From contig USFL01000129.1 of assembly GCA_900553905.1 (NCBI GenBank), positions 1 to 5,295 of the forward strand: a stretch of DNA of 5,295 nucleotides. Reading direction: 5' to 3'. The notes beneath the pieces are model-generated. The model was given only the letters and a program-made list of their open reading frames with translations. It made no database searches and was not told the DNA's origin. How positions within the stretch are numbered: position 1 is the stretch's first letter; each line of letters opens with the position of its first letter. Below, piece after piece: positions 1 through 5,295 of this stretch. Origin of the DNA: an uncultured Eubacteriales bacterium. Its GTDB lineage: Bacteria > Bacillota > Clostridia > Christensenellales > Aristaeellaceae. Position numbers and translations under genes: made by a program.

Positions 1-1129
1 GGCCGGCCGCCTCAAGCCGCCGCGCCGCAAAGCCCGCCAGATAGTACACGGCTGGGAACCACAGCGCCACAAAGCTGATGAAATAGGTATTGACAATGCG
101 CCCCGCGCCGATGGAGGCGATGGCGTAGAGCGGCGGGGTCATCTGCGTGCAGTACAGCGCGCCCGTCAAACCCAGTACGAGCCATGGGTGCGAAAATCGC
201 CACGGGCTTTTCTTCGCCGCCCCGTACAGCGCGGGCAGCGCCGCCAGCGTGACCGCGATCAGCGCAGGCCGCAGGTACGCGCTCATCTGCGCCACCCCGT
301 AATAGAGGGCCTGCAAAACCGCCTTGACCGCCGGGGCCCGGTAGCCGATCACCCCGGCGCGCACCGCGTTGCCGGGGGCGGACATGCTGTAGGCAAAGCA
401 GAGGAGCAGCAGGGCCGCCAGCCCCGCAAAGCGCCAGCGCCGCGGATGCCGCACGCGCAGCATCCACACCAGGCACACCGCCAGCATGCACACGCTCAGC
501 AGCCCGCCGCCGTAGCTGCCGCCGCCCAAAAGCACCATCAGCAGGCACAGCGCCGCCGTCAGCCCCACGGCGCGGCCCTTCGCCTCCGCCAGCCGCACCA
601 TCAGCGCGGCGGCCAGCGCCATGAGCGAGTAAATGAAGGTGTTGCCGATGCCGCCGTTGAACCAGAAAAACGCCTCGCCCGCATCCGGCATGAACTGGAT
701 CATCAGCGTCACCGCCAGGCACCCCAGCGTCCAGCGGCCCGTGCGGTCCATGCCCAGCCGGCCCATCACCACCGAAAAGAAGCACAAAAAGCACGCGATC
801 AATGCCGTGAGCAGCACAAACGTGCCGATGAAATACAGCTGCTCGGAAAAAATGCCGGGCTGCACATTGCTCAGCAGCGTGCCCGTATAGGTGCCCTGCC
901 AGCTCTGGCGCGTTTCCAGCGCGCTCTCCCAGGCCGCGCGCAGCACCGCGCCCACGCTGCCCGTCTCGCGCCAGGCCTGATGCGCCTGCGCGGAAAAGCC
1001 GTAATCGTCATAATAGGGATGATTGTACAGGGAGATTGCGTACAGCGGCAATGCGCCCAGCACCAGCGCCGCCACGCTCAGCCACAACAGCACGCGCCGG
1101 ATTTTTTCCATCCGGTTCTCCGCCTGCAT
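1..1129 (-). CDS. Multi-pass membrane protein, GT-C glycosyltransferase-like (partial, C-terminus missing)
   Basis: My reading of the minus strand gives 376 residues open to the left edge, beginning MQAENRMEKIRRVLLW. A positive N-terminus (K9, R11, R12) precedes a first hydrophobic helix at about residues 13-34. The loop that follows contains HPYYDDYGFS, with the Asp pair at 41-42. Many further hydrophobic segments follow, including an FFWFNGGIGN stretch. An acidic pair in the first extracytoplasmic loop followed by many helices is the usual plan of GT-C lipid-linked-sugar transferases, and the protein recalls the uncharacterised DUF6056-type proteins of Firmicutes. That family link is from memory and tentative. 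If right, it would sit in the plasma membrane and move a sugar from a lipid carrier to a surface glycan or protein. I chose the ATG at 1129 because AAGGGAGGGAG (1134-1144) lies just upstream; an in-frame ATG at 1111 has no comparable site. The gene is divergent from the LysM gene and has its own promoter. Confidence 0.8.
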   Translation of the reverse strand, partial: MQAENRMEKIRRVLLWLSVAALVLGALPLYAISLYNHPYYDDYGFSAQAHQAWRETGSVGAVLRAAWESALETRQSWQGTYTGTLLSNVQPGIFSEQLYFIGTFVLLTALIACFLCFFSVVMGRLGMDRTGRWTLGCLAVTLMIQFMPDAGEAFFWFNGGIGNTFIYSLMALAAALMVRLAEAKGRAVGLTAALCLLMVLLGGGSYGGGLLSVCMLAVCLVWMLRVRHPRRWRFAGLAALLLLCFAYSMSAPGNAVRAGVIGYRAPAVKAVLQALYYGVAQMSAYLRPALIAVTLAALPALYGAAKKSPWRFSHPWLVLGLTGALYCTQMTPPLYAIASIGAGRIVNTYFISFVALWFPAVYYLAGFAARRLEAAG

Positions 1130-1133
1130 GCCG

Positions 1134-1144
1134 CTCCCTCCCTT
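1134..1144 (-). promoter_or_regulatory. Ribosome binding site fixing the start of the membrane protein
   Basis: Read on the minus strand this is AAGGGAGGGAG, a strong purine-rich Shine-Dalgarno sequence, a few bases upstream of the ATG at 1129. It favours that ATG over the in-frame ATG at 1111, which is preceded only by GCGGAGAACCGG. Confidence 0.65.
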
Positions 1145-1174
1145 CACATCAGGTGCATAGGTTACCAAGTTTAG

Positions 1175-1183
1175 ATTATAGCA
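1175..1183 (-). promoter_or_regulatory. Extended -10 promoter for the membrane protein
   Basis: The minus strand reads TGCTATAAT, a perfect match to the extended -10 consensus TGnTATAAT of vegetative sigma-A promoters. No good TTGACA-like -35 box is seen at 16-18 bases upstream (17-base spacing gives TGGCTT), which fits an extended -10 promoter that needs little -35 contact. Transcription would begin near 1168 and leave a leader of about 40 bases before the ATG at 1129. The sequence stands out as an AT-rich island in a GC-rich window. Confidence 0.6.
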
Positions 1184-1304
1184 TGTTTCGCCCAAAAAAG
1201 CCACACACGCCGCAATCCGGGCAAAGATTCTCCGCACACCGGCCGGGCTGCATCATAGGATGGTACAGGCGCGCCCATGTGGCGCCGCCGGAACCGCTTG
1301 ATGC

Positions 1305-1313
1305 GGAAAGGAG
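1305..1313 (+). promoter_or_regulatory. Ribosome binding site fixing the start of the LysM protein
   Basis: GGAAAGGAG ends 9 bases before the ATG at 1323. The in-frame TTG at 1317 is only 3 bases from it, too close to be used, and the second ATG at 1326 is 12 bases away. The ATG at 1323 is therefore the best start. Confidence 0.65.
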
Positions 1314-1322
1314 CGCTTGACC

Positions 1323-1817
1323 ATGATGCTCAACCAGCCTGCCACCCCCGGCGCGGGGCCGGACGGCCTGCCCACGCCCACTCTGCCGGACGCAAACCAG
1401 CCCGCTTCCCCCGGCCCGGGGCCGGAGGGCCTGCCCACGCCTTCCCTGCCCAGCCGGCCGCAGATCACCTGTCCCGGCACCTTCTGCTGTCCCGCAGGCT
1501 ACACCGCCGCTACCGTCGGCCGCGGCCAGACCTTTACCGACCTTCTGCTTCTCCATAACGTGTCCTATCAGGCCCTGCGCGCGGCCAACCCAAACCTGTC
1601 CGTCACCCGGCCGCAGGCCGGGACGCGCTATTGCGTACCGCCTGCCGGCAGCCGCCGCCTGTGCCCCACCGGCAGCTACAGCCACGTCATGGGCGCAGGC
1701 GAAAACCTTTACACCCTCGCCCAGTCGCTGGGCGTGACCCCCGGCGCGCTGCTGCTGATCAATACCATGCTGGCCCCCGGAGATTTTGTGCCGGGACGCG
1801 TGGTGTGCGTAACCTGA
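1323..1817 (+). CDS. Cysteine-framed double-LysM protein with Pro-rich N-terminal repeats
   Basis: The product is 164 residues. Residues 4-45 are a Pro/Gly-rich segment made of two 21-residue repeats. Two LysM-like domains follow, at about 60-106 (Gly-x-Gly-Gln-Thr, then VSYQALRAANPNL, ending AGTRYCVPP) and 119-163 (GAGENLYTLAQSLGVTP, ending PGRVVCV). LysM domains bind N-acetylglucosamine-containing glycans such as peptidoglycan or spore cortex. Six cysteines are present: C50, C55, C56, C104, C114 and C162. C56/C104 and C114/C162 bracket the two LysM units at an identical spacing of 48 residues. There is no signal peptide or membrane helix, so export by the Sec route is not apparent. Clostridia have many small LysM proteins with Cys at these places, some tied to spore coats; a spore-coat role here is only inference. 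The gene is monocistronic, convergent with the FAD dehydrogenase and followed by a strong hairpin. Confidence 0.85.
   Translation: MMLNQPATPGAGPDGLPTPTLPDANQPASPGPGPEGLPTPSLPSRPQITCPGTFCCPAGYTAATVGRGQTFTDLLLLHNVSYQALRAANPNLSVTRPQAGTRYCVPPAGSRRLCPTGSYSHVMGAGENLYTLAQSLGVTPGALLLINTMLAPGDFVPGRVVCVT
1332..1457 (+). repeat. Two tandem 63-base repeats encoding a 21-residue Pro-rich unit
   Basis: Copy 1 is 1332-1394 and copy 2 is 1395-1457, directly adjoining and in frame. By hand alignment 49 of 63 bases and 15 of 21 residues match, and three further residues are conservative swaps (Thr/Ser twice, Asp/Glu once). The shared core is Gly-Leu-Pro-Thr-Pro. Divergence is concentrated at the end of each unit. 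This looks like an older internal duplication forming a flexible N-terminal spacer. Confidence 0.85.
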
Positions 1818-1834
1818 AAAACGGAGAAGCAAAG

Positions 1835-1872
1835 CGGCCCGCGCAGGATAGCGCGGGCCGTTCTTTGTTTCT
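1835..1872. terminator. Bidirectional intrinsic terminator between convergent genes
   Basis: A perfect 10-bp GC-rich stem pairs 1835-1844 (CGGCCCGCGC) with 1851-1860 around a 6-base AGGATA loop. On the plus strand it is followed by TTCTTTGTTTCTT, an interrupted T tract, and lies 17 bases after the LysM stop. On the minus strand it lies downstream of the FAD dehydrogenase stop (1873-1875) and is followed by a pyrimidine-rich stretch that ends in a T run. It can therefore end transcription of both genes. Confidence 0.85.
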
Positions 1873-3291
1873 TCAGTTGTCCAGGCGCCGGGCCACCTCG
1901 TCGGCCACAACCATGCCGCTTACGCCCGCCTGCATCAGGCCGCGCGTGATGCCCGCGCCGTCGCCCGCGGCGAACAGGCCCTTGATGGCCGTTTCCATAT
2001 GGCTGTCCACCAGCACCTTGCTGGAATAGAACTTGACCTCCACGCCGTAGAGCAGCGTGTTCTGGCTGTAAAGGCCGGGCGCCAGATGGTCGAAGGCCTT
2101 GAGCGCCTCGACAATGCTGGTCAGGTGCCGTGCGGGCAGCACGAAGCTCAAATCGCCCGGCACGGCGGTGGAGAGCGTGGGGATGGTGGTGGACTTGGCC
2201 AGGCGCTTCACGTCCGTGCGGCGGCCCTTGAGCAGGTCGCCCAGGCGCTGCACCATGATGGGGCCGCCGGTGAGCATGTTGCCCAACTGGGCGATGTAGC
2301 GCCCGTACTCGATGGGCTGATTGAAGGGCTCGGTGAACTGCGTGGACACCAGCATGGCGAAGTTGGTATTGCCAGTGCGCTTTTCCGGGTCCTCGTAGCT
2401 GTGGCCGTTGACCACGGCGATGCCGCCCTCGTAGTACTCCTGGCTCACCTCGCCGCCGGGGTTCATGCAGAAGGTGCGCACCTTGTTTTCATAGGTGTCG
2501 CTGTAGTAGACCAGCTTAGCCTCGTAAAGGTCGCGGGTCAGGTGGTCCATGATGGCGTTGGGCACCTCGACGCGCACGCCGATATCCACCTCGTTGTTCT
2601 GGGTACGCAGGCCCAGCTTGTTCACCGTTTCGGACAACCATTGCGCGCCGCCGCGGCCGGGGGCCGTCACCACATAGGGCGCGTAGACGATTTCCGGCTC
2701 GTGTCCGCGCTGGTGAATCTTGACGCCCGTCACCTTCCCCCCCTCGCAGAGGATGTCCTCGGCGCTGGTCAGCTCCAAAAAGGTGGTGTTGGTCTTGGTA
2801 ACGAGGTAGTCGTGCATCGCGCCCAGCACGGGGCCGGCGTTCTCCGTGCCCAGGTGGCGCACGGGACAGGGCACCAGGCGGATGTTATGGCGGCTGGCCT
2901 CGTAGGCGATCTCGTCCACACGGCTGTTGTTGAGGCCGTGGACGGTTTTGCTGGCTCCGAAGCCGAGATAGATGTCGTCGGCCTGATGGATATAGTCCAT
3001 CGCGCGCTTGTGGCCGATGTAGTCGCTCACATGGCCGCCCACCTCGTCGCTGAGGGACAGCTTGCCATCCGAGAATGCGCCCGCCCCCGCCCAGCCATGC
3101 ACGATGGCGCAGGGGTCGCAGTGCTTGCACTGCCCGTCGATGCGCGCCGGGCACGCGCGGTGGGAAATCGCCCGGCCCGTGTCCACGATGAGCACGCGGC
3201 TCTGCGGCCGCTTCTTGGCCATTTCCAGCGCGGCGAAGATACCCGCCGGCCCCGCGCCGATGATAATAAAATCAAAATTCTTATTTTCCAT
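1873..3291 (-). CDS. FAD-dependent dehydrogenase, COG2509-like, with four-cysteine cluster
   Basis: The 472-residue product opens with a Rossmann dinucleotide motif, GAGPAG (12-17), at the end of a beta strand, with the ribose-binding acid probably D37 (LIVDTGR). A cysteine group follows: C47, C55, C58 and C61 (C-x7-C-x2-C-x2-C). Next comes GWAGAGAFSDGKLSL (66-80), typical of the uncharacterised FAD-dependent dehydrogenases of COG2509. APGRGGAQW lies in the middle, and the C-terminal FAD-closing motif is GDGAGITRGLMQAG (443-456). The protein should bind FAD and carry out a redox reaction; the substrate is unknown. The cysteines could hold an iron-sulfur cluster or zinc, which is inference. 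There is no signal peptide, so it is cytoplasmic. The start is supported by GGAGGAGA (3298-3305). It is the last gene of the row, 15 bases after trpS, and is followed by the shared terminator. It appears intact. Confidence 0.9.
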   Translation of the reverse strand: MENKNFDFIIIGAGPAGIFAALEMAKKRPQSRVLIVDTGRAISHRACPARIDGQCKHCDPCAIVHGWAGAGAFSDGKLSLSDEVGGHVSDYIGHKRAMDYIHQADDIYLGFGASKTVHGLNNSRVDEIAYEASRHNIRLVPCPVRHLGTENAGPVLGAMHDYLVTKTNTTFLELTSAEDILCEGGKVTGVKIHQRGHEPEIVYAPYVVTAPGRGGAQWLSETVNKLGLRTQNNEVDIGVRVEVPNAIMDHLTRDLYEAKLVYYSDTYENKVRTFCMNPGGEVSQEYYEGGIAVVNGHSYEDPEKRTGNTNFAMLVSTQFTEPFNQPIEYGRYIAQLGNMLTGGPIMVQRLGDLLKGRRTDVKRLAKSTTIPTLSTAVPGDLSFVLPARHLTSIVEALKAFDHLAPGLYSQNTLLYGVEVKFYSSKVLVDSHMETAIKGLFAAGDGAGITRGLMQAGVSGMVVADEVARRLDN

Positions 3292-3306
3292 GCGCTGTCT
3301 CCTCCG

Positions 3307-4320
3307 TCATTTCAGGCGCTCGGCAAAACCCACCTTACGCTGCACCTTGCGCAGCGTGCGCAGCGCCATCCGGTTGGCGATCTCGGCGTTTTCCTTCAGC
3401 ACGCCCTGCAAATAGGCCTTGTCGGCCATCAGGCGCCTGTGCTCGCTTTGCAGGGGAGCGAGCGTTTCGATCACGCATTCGCTCACGCGTTCCTTGAGCT
3501 TGCCGTAGCCCTGACCCTGCAGCTCCGCCGCCGTCTCTTCCACGCCCTGCCCGGTCAGCGCCGCGATGATGCTGAGCAGGTTGCTAACGCCCGGCTTGTT
3601 GACCGGGTCGAAGCGGATGTCCGCCTCCGAGTCGGTCACGGCGCGCTTGACCTTGCGGCGGATGGCGTCAGGCGGGTCGAGCAGGGAGATAAAGGTATCC
3701 TCGGGATCGGACTTGCTCATCTTGCGGGTGGGGTCCTGTAGGCTCATGATGCGGCTGCCCACCTTGCCAAAGTACCCCTCCGGCACGGTGAACACGTCGC
3801 CGTACACGCCGTTGAACCGCTGGGCAATGTCGCGCGTCAGCTCCAGGTGCTGCTTCTGGTCCGCGCCGATGGGCACCAGGTCCGTCTGGTAGAGCAGAAT
3901 GTCCGCCGCCATCAGCGTAGGATACGTAAACAGGCCCGCATTGATGTTATCGGCGTGCTTCTGCGCCTTGTCCTTGAACTGGGTCATGCGCTGCAATTCA
4001 CCCATATAGGTGAAGCAGTTGAGAATCCAGGCAAGCTCCGCATGACCGCTCACGTGACTCTGGCAGTAGATGACGTTCTTTTTGGGGTCCAGGCCGCTGG
4101 CGATGTAGATGGCGGTCAGTTCCAGACAGCGGCGGCGCAGAGCCGCAGGGTCCTGCCGCACGGTGATGGCATGCATGTCCACCACGCAGTAGATGCACTG
4201 GTATTCGTCCTCCAGGAGCTTGAAGTTGCGCAGGGCGCCGATGTAGTTGCCCAGCGTGAGCGTGCCGGAGGGCTGGATGCCGGAAAAAATGATCTTCTTG
4301 GTTTCGGCGGGCGTATCCAT
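3307..4320 (-). CDS. trpS: Tryptophan--tRNA ligase (tryptophanyl-tRNA synthetase)
   Basis: The cytoplasmic enzyme joins L-tryptophan to tRNA-Trp using ATP. The 337-residue product is the usual length for bacterial TrpS. It shows the class I signature in its TrpS form, PSGTLTLGNY (17-26, with TLGN replacing HIGH), and an exact KMSKS loop at 200-204 for ATP. The YPTLMAADILLY stretch (133-144) includes D140, which corresponds to the Asp that contacts the indole nitrogen in the Geobacillus enzyme. GADQKQHLELTRD (152-164) is another strong family motif. I start at the ATG at 4320 rather than an upstream in-frame start at 4365, because AAAGGAGG (4329-4336) is 8 bases before it and the family N-terminus begins there. 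It lies 22 bases after a transporter gene and 15 before the FAD dehydrogenase. There is no room for a T-box or trp leader directly upstream, so any such control would act from the operon promoter outside the window. Confidence 0.98.
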   Translation of the reverse strand: MDTPAETKKIIFSGIQPSGTLTLGNYIGALRNFKLLEDEYQCIYCVVDMHAITVRQDPAALRRRCLELTAIYIASGLDPKKNVIYCQSHVSGHAELAWILNCFTYMGELQRMTQFKDKAQKHADNINAGLFTYPTLMAADILLYQTDLVPIGADQKQHLELTRDIAQRFNGVYGDVFTVPEGYFGKVGSRIMSLQDPTRKMSKSDPEDTFISLLDPPDAIRRKVKRAVTDSEADIRFDPVNKPGVSNLLSIIAALTGQGVEETAAELQGQGYGKLKERVSECVIETLAPLQSEHRRLMADKAYLQGVLKENAEIANRMALRTLRKVQRKVGFAERLK

Positions 4321-4328
4321 GGGGCGTT

Positions 4329-4336
4329 CCTCCTTT
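4329..4336 (-). promoter_or_regulatory. Consensus ribosome binding site of trpS
   Basis: The minus strand reads AAAGGAGG, nearly full complementarity to the 16S rRNA 3' end, 8 bases from the ATG at 4320. It decides the trpS start and suggests independent, efficient translation of trpS within the operon, in contrast to the weak site before the preceding transporter gene. Confidence 0.8.
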
Positions 4337-4342
4337 GAGGTG

Positions 4343-4681
4343 TTACAGGGTGAGCGTGAGCACAATGCCCACGATGATGAGCAGGTTGCCGATCAGGCGG
4401 CGCGGGGTGATTTTTTCCTTGAGGAACCGCCAGCTCAAAAGCATCACATAGATGTAGCTGGATGCCTCCAGCACGCTGGCTACGGTCAACTCCAGTGTGC
4501 GAAGCGCCACGACGTTCAGCAGCATGCAGCCGAAAAACAGCGCGTAGGCCAGGATAACCGGGGCGTTGAGGTAGGCGCGCGCCCCCGTGTAGCGGGGATT
4601 GTCGGCGGCTTTTTTCAGGATCAGCTGGCTCACCGCCGACAGTAGGGGGGTGATCAGGTAAATCAGAACGCCGCTATTCAT
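4343..4681 (-). CDS. Small four-helix DMT/SMR-like transporter subunit, predicted N-out
   Basis: The 112-residue product has four hydrophobic segments at about 5-22, 42-60, 66-84 and 96-112, the size of small multidrug resistance or EamA half-transporters. Typical family features are SQLILKKAA at the end of helix 1, E72 inside helix 3, and the LKEKITPRRLIGNLLIIVG passage into helix 4. Positive residues sit in loops 1 (K23, K24, R30, R35) and 3 (R85, K88, K90, R94, R95); the N- and C-termini have none. By the positive-inside rule both termini face out. Helix 1 lacks the membrane Glu (E14 of EmrE), so a proton-coupled EmrE-like mechanism is not assured. Its ATG overlaps the preceding transporter stop by 8 bases with only a weak GGTGACGG site, which suggests translational coupling. 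It probably forms a heterodimer with that neighbour. The substrate is unknown. Confidence 0.85.
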   Translation of the reverse strand: MNSGVLIYLITPLLSAVSQLILKKAADNPRYTGARAYLNAPVILAYALFFGCMLLNVVALRTLELTVASVLEASSYIYVMLLSWRFLKEKITPRRLIGNLLIIVGIVLTLTL

Positions 4682-5033
4682 GGTCCGTCACCACGAGCGC
4701 CACTCCGGCCAGCACCACCACAAGCCCGGCCGCCTTTCCAAAGGTCATTTGCTCGCCGAAAAACGCGAGCCCGAACAGCGCCGTCCACAGCGTGCAGACG
4801 CCCTTGTTGCTGTAGGCGAAGTTCAGCGGCATACGCCTGAGCACCCGCTGCCACAGAAGCGAATAGGCCAGCAGCGCCGCCGCCTCCGCCGCCAGGAATA
4901 CCAGCGTCATTCCCGCCTCCTGTGCCGCCAGGCGCAGCCCCGCCAGCTTGGCGAACACGCTGACCACCGCATAGATCAGCAGCGTGCCGTGCAGAAGCAG
5001 CATGCTTCGCGCGTTGGGTCTACTCAACCGCAT
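4674..5033 (-). CDS. Small four-helix DMT/SMR-like transporter subunit, predicted N-in
   Basis: The 119-residue product has four helices at about 10-32, 42-61, 70-92 and 100-116. Family-like features are PLNFAYSNKG at the start of helix 3 and FFGEQMTFGKAAGLVVVLAGV entering helix 4. Positive charge is found at the N-terminus (R2, R5, R9) and in loop 2 (R63, R66, R67), while loops 1 and 3 are nearly neutral, so both termini should face the cytoplasm, opposite to the partner encoded next. E50 in helix 2 and K77 in helix 3 are charged residues within the membrane. I start at the ATG at 5033 because GGAAAGGG lies a few bases upstream. A longer reading from 5132 would add a sequence overlapping the recJ-like frame, and a start at 5003 lacks a ribosome site. 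The gene overlaps the upstream gene by 14 bases and the downstream partner by 8, pointing to coupled synthesis of a pair. Confidence 0.83.
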   Translation of the reverse strand: MRLSRPNARSMLLLHGTLLIYAVVSVFAKLAGLRLAAQEAGMTLVFLAAEAAALLAYSLLWQRVLRRMPLNFAYSNKGVCTLWTALFGLAFFGEQMTFGKAAGLVVVLAGVALVVTDHE

Positions 5034-5295
5034 CGTCCCTTTCCATCGTCGTGTTGTCAGCGCCCAGGGCCCGCAGAGCCGCCAGCATCGGGCTGTCGCC
5101 AAGGCTGCATTTGACCGCCGGGCGGATCGCATAGCGCAACGGCGAGGGCGTATAATCGATCAGCCCCAGCTGGCAGAAGGCGTACAGCCCCGCGCGCGCC
5201 TGCGCGTCCTCCAGCCCCGCCGCCTGCGCAAGCTGCCCAAGCGTGCGGTATATGCCGCTGCGCAGCGCCTTGTACAGCGTCCGGTAGGCGGCGTC
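5020..5295 (-). CDS. recJ: Probable RecJ exonuclease, C-terminal end (partial)
   Basis: An open frame enters from the right edge and ends with TAG at 5020-5022, giving the last 91 residues of a protein. It begins DAAYRTLYKALRSG and contains a winged-helix-like stretch (LGQLAQAAGLEDAQARAGLYAFCQLGLIDY), then RPAVKCSLGDSPMLAALRAL. The order of a Leu-Tyr-x-x-Leu helix, a small helical domain ending in a GL(I/L) turn, and a final Pro-x-x-Lys-x-x-Leu-x-x-Ser-Pro motif matches what I know of the C-terminal domain of Firmicutes RecJ, the 5'-3' single-strand DNA exonuclease used in recombination and mismatch repair. The catalytic DHH/DHHA1 domains lie outside the window, so identification rests on the tail alone. 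Another winged-helix protein is possible. It is the first gene of the row seen here and overlaps the transporter pair by 14 bases. Confidence 0.55.
   Translation of the reverse strand, partial: DAAYRTLYKALRSGIYRTLGQLAQAAGLEDAQARAGLYAFCQLGLIDYTPSPLRYAIRPAVKCSLGDSPMLAALRALGADNTTMERDDAVE

Noticed and set aside
1..8. GGCCGGCC palindrome at the window edge.
   Set aside because: Such GC palindromes are expected by chance in this base composition, and this one falls inside the coding frame of the membrane protein.
188..1174. A 328-codon plus-strand frame opposite the membrane protein, plus a 260-codon minus frame at 12-794.
   Set aside because: Both are shadows of the hydrophobic reading frame 1-1129. 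They are Arg/His/Gln- or Gly/Ala/Arg-rich, lack convincing ribosome sites, and show no domain.
1251..1262. CATCATAGGATG upstream of the LysM gene as a sporulation sigma (G or K type) -10 element.
   Set aside because: CATCATA fits a sigma-G -10 and CATAGGATG is close to a sigma-K -10, but no suitable -35 element lies at the right distance. The match is too short to report as a promoter, though it would suit a spore role for the LysM protein.
1176..1910. A 244-codon minus-strand frame across the LysM gene.
   Set aside because: It crosses the terminator hairpin and overlaps the 3' end of the FAD dehydrogenase. Its repeats merely mirror the Pro-rich duplication on the other strand. The plus frame has LysM motifs and a good ribosome site.
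1999..3741. A 580-codon open frame on the plus strand across the FAD dehydrogenase and trpS.
   Set aside because: It lies antisense to two clearly recognisable genes with full motifs. In GC-rich DNA the opposite strand often stays open. The translation is low-complexity and His/Ala/Gly-rich, with no recognisable domain.
4321..4342. A T-box or trp attenuator directly ahead of trpS.
   Set aside because: The gap to the preceding gene is only 22 bases and is mostly the ribosome binding site; no leader structure can fit.

Overview
This window is GC-rich, with G/C-ending codons throughout the genes and strong AGGAGG-type ribosome binding sites. It carries a LysM protein with family-style cysteines, a COG2509-like FAD dehydrogenase and a pair of small drug/metabolite-type transporters. 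Together these suggest a high-GC anaerobic Clostridia-type Firmicute, possibly a gut lineage. That assignment is an inference from style and gene content, not a database match.

Layout: (1) 1-1129, minus strand: the N-terminal 376 residues of a multi-spanning membrane protein resembling GT-C type glycosyltransferases, running off the left edge. It has its own extended -10 promoter at 1175-1183. (2) 1130-1322: a 193-base divergent spacer holding that promoter and the two ribosome binding sites. (3) 1323-1817, plus strand: a 164-residue protein with a duplicated Pro-rich N-terminus and two LysM domains, each framed by a cysteine pair. (4) 1835-1872: a perfect 10-bp hairpin between convergent genes, probably a terminator for both strands. 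(5) 1873-5295, minus strand: a tightly packed gene row that reads, in transcription order, a probable recJ 3' end, two overlapping small four-helix transporter genes, trpS (tryptophanyl-tRNA synthetase) and an FAD-dependent dehydrogenase with a four-cysteine cluster. Gaps are 22 and 15 bases or less and two junctions overlap (14 and 8 bases), so this looks like one operon whose promoter lies beyond the right edge.

The operon mixes housekeeping genes (trpS, probable recJ) with a transporter pair and a flavoprotein. No shared pathway is evident, and co-transcription may simply reflect compact packing. The most interesting feature is the transporter pair. The two subunits have opposite positive-charge patterns, which predicts opposite membrane orientations. 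They also carry Glu and Lys respectively at the aligned position of the third helix, as expected for an obligate antiparallel heterodimer. I found no CRISPR array, tRNA, rRNA, insertion sequence or defence system.
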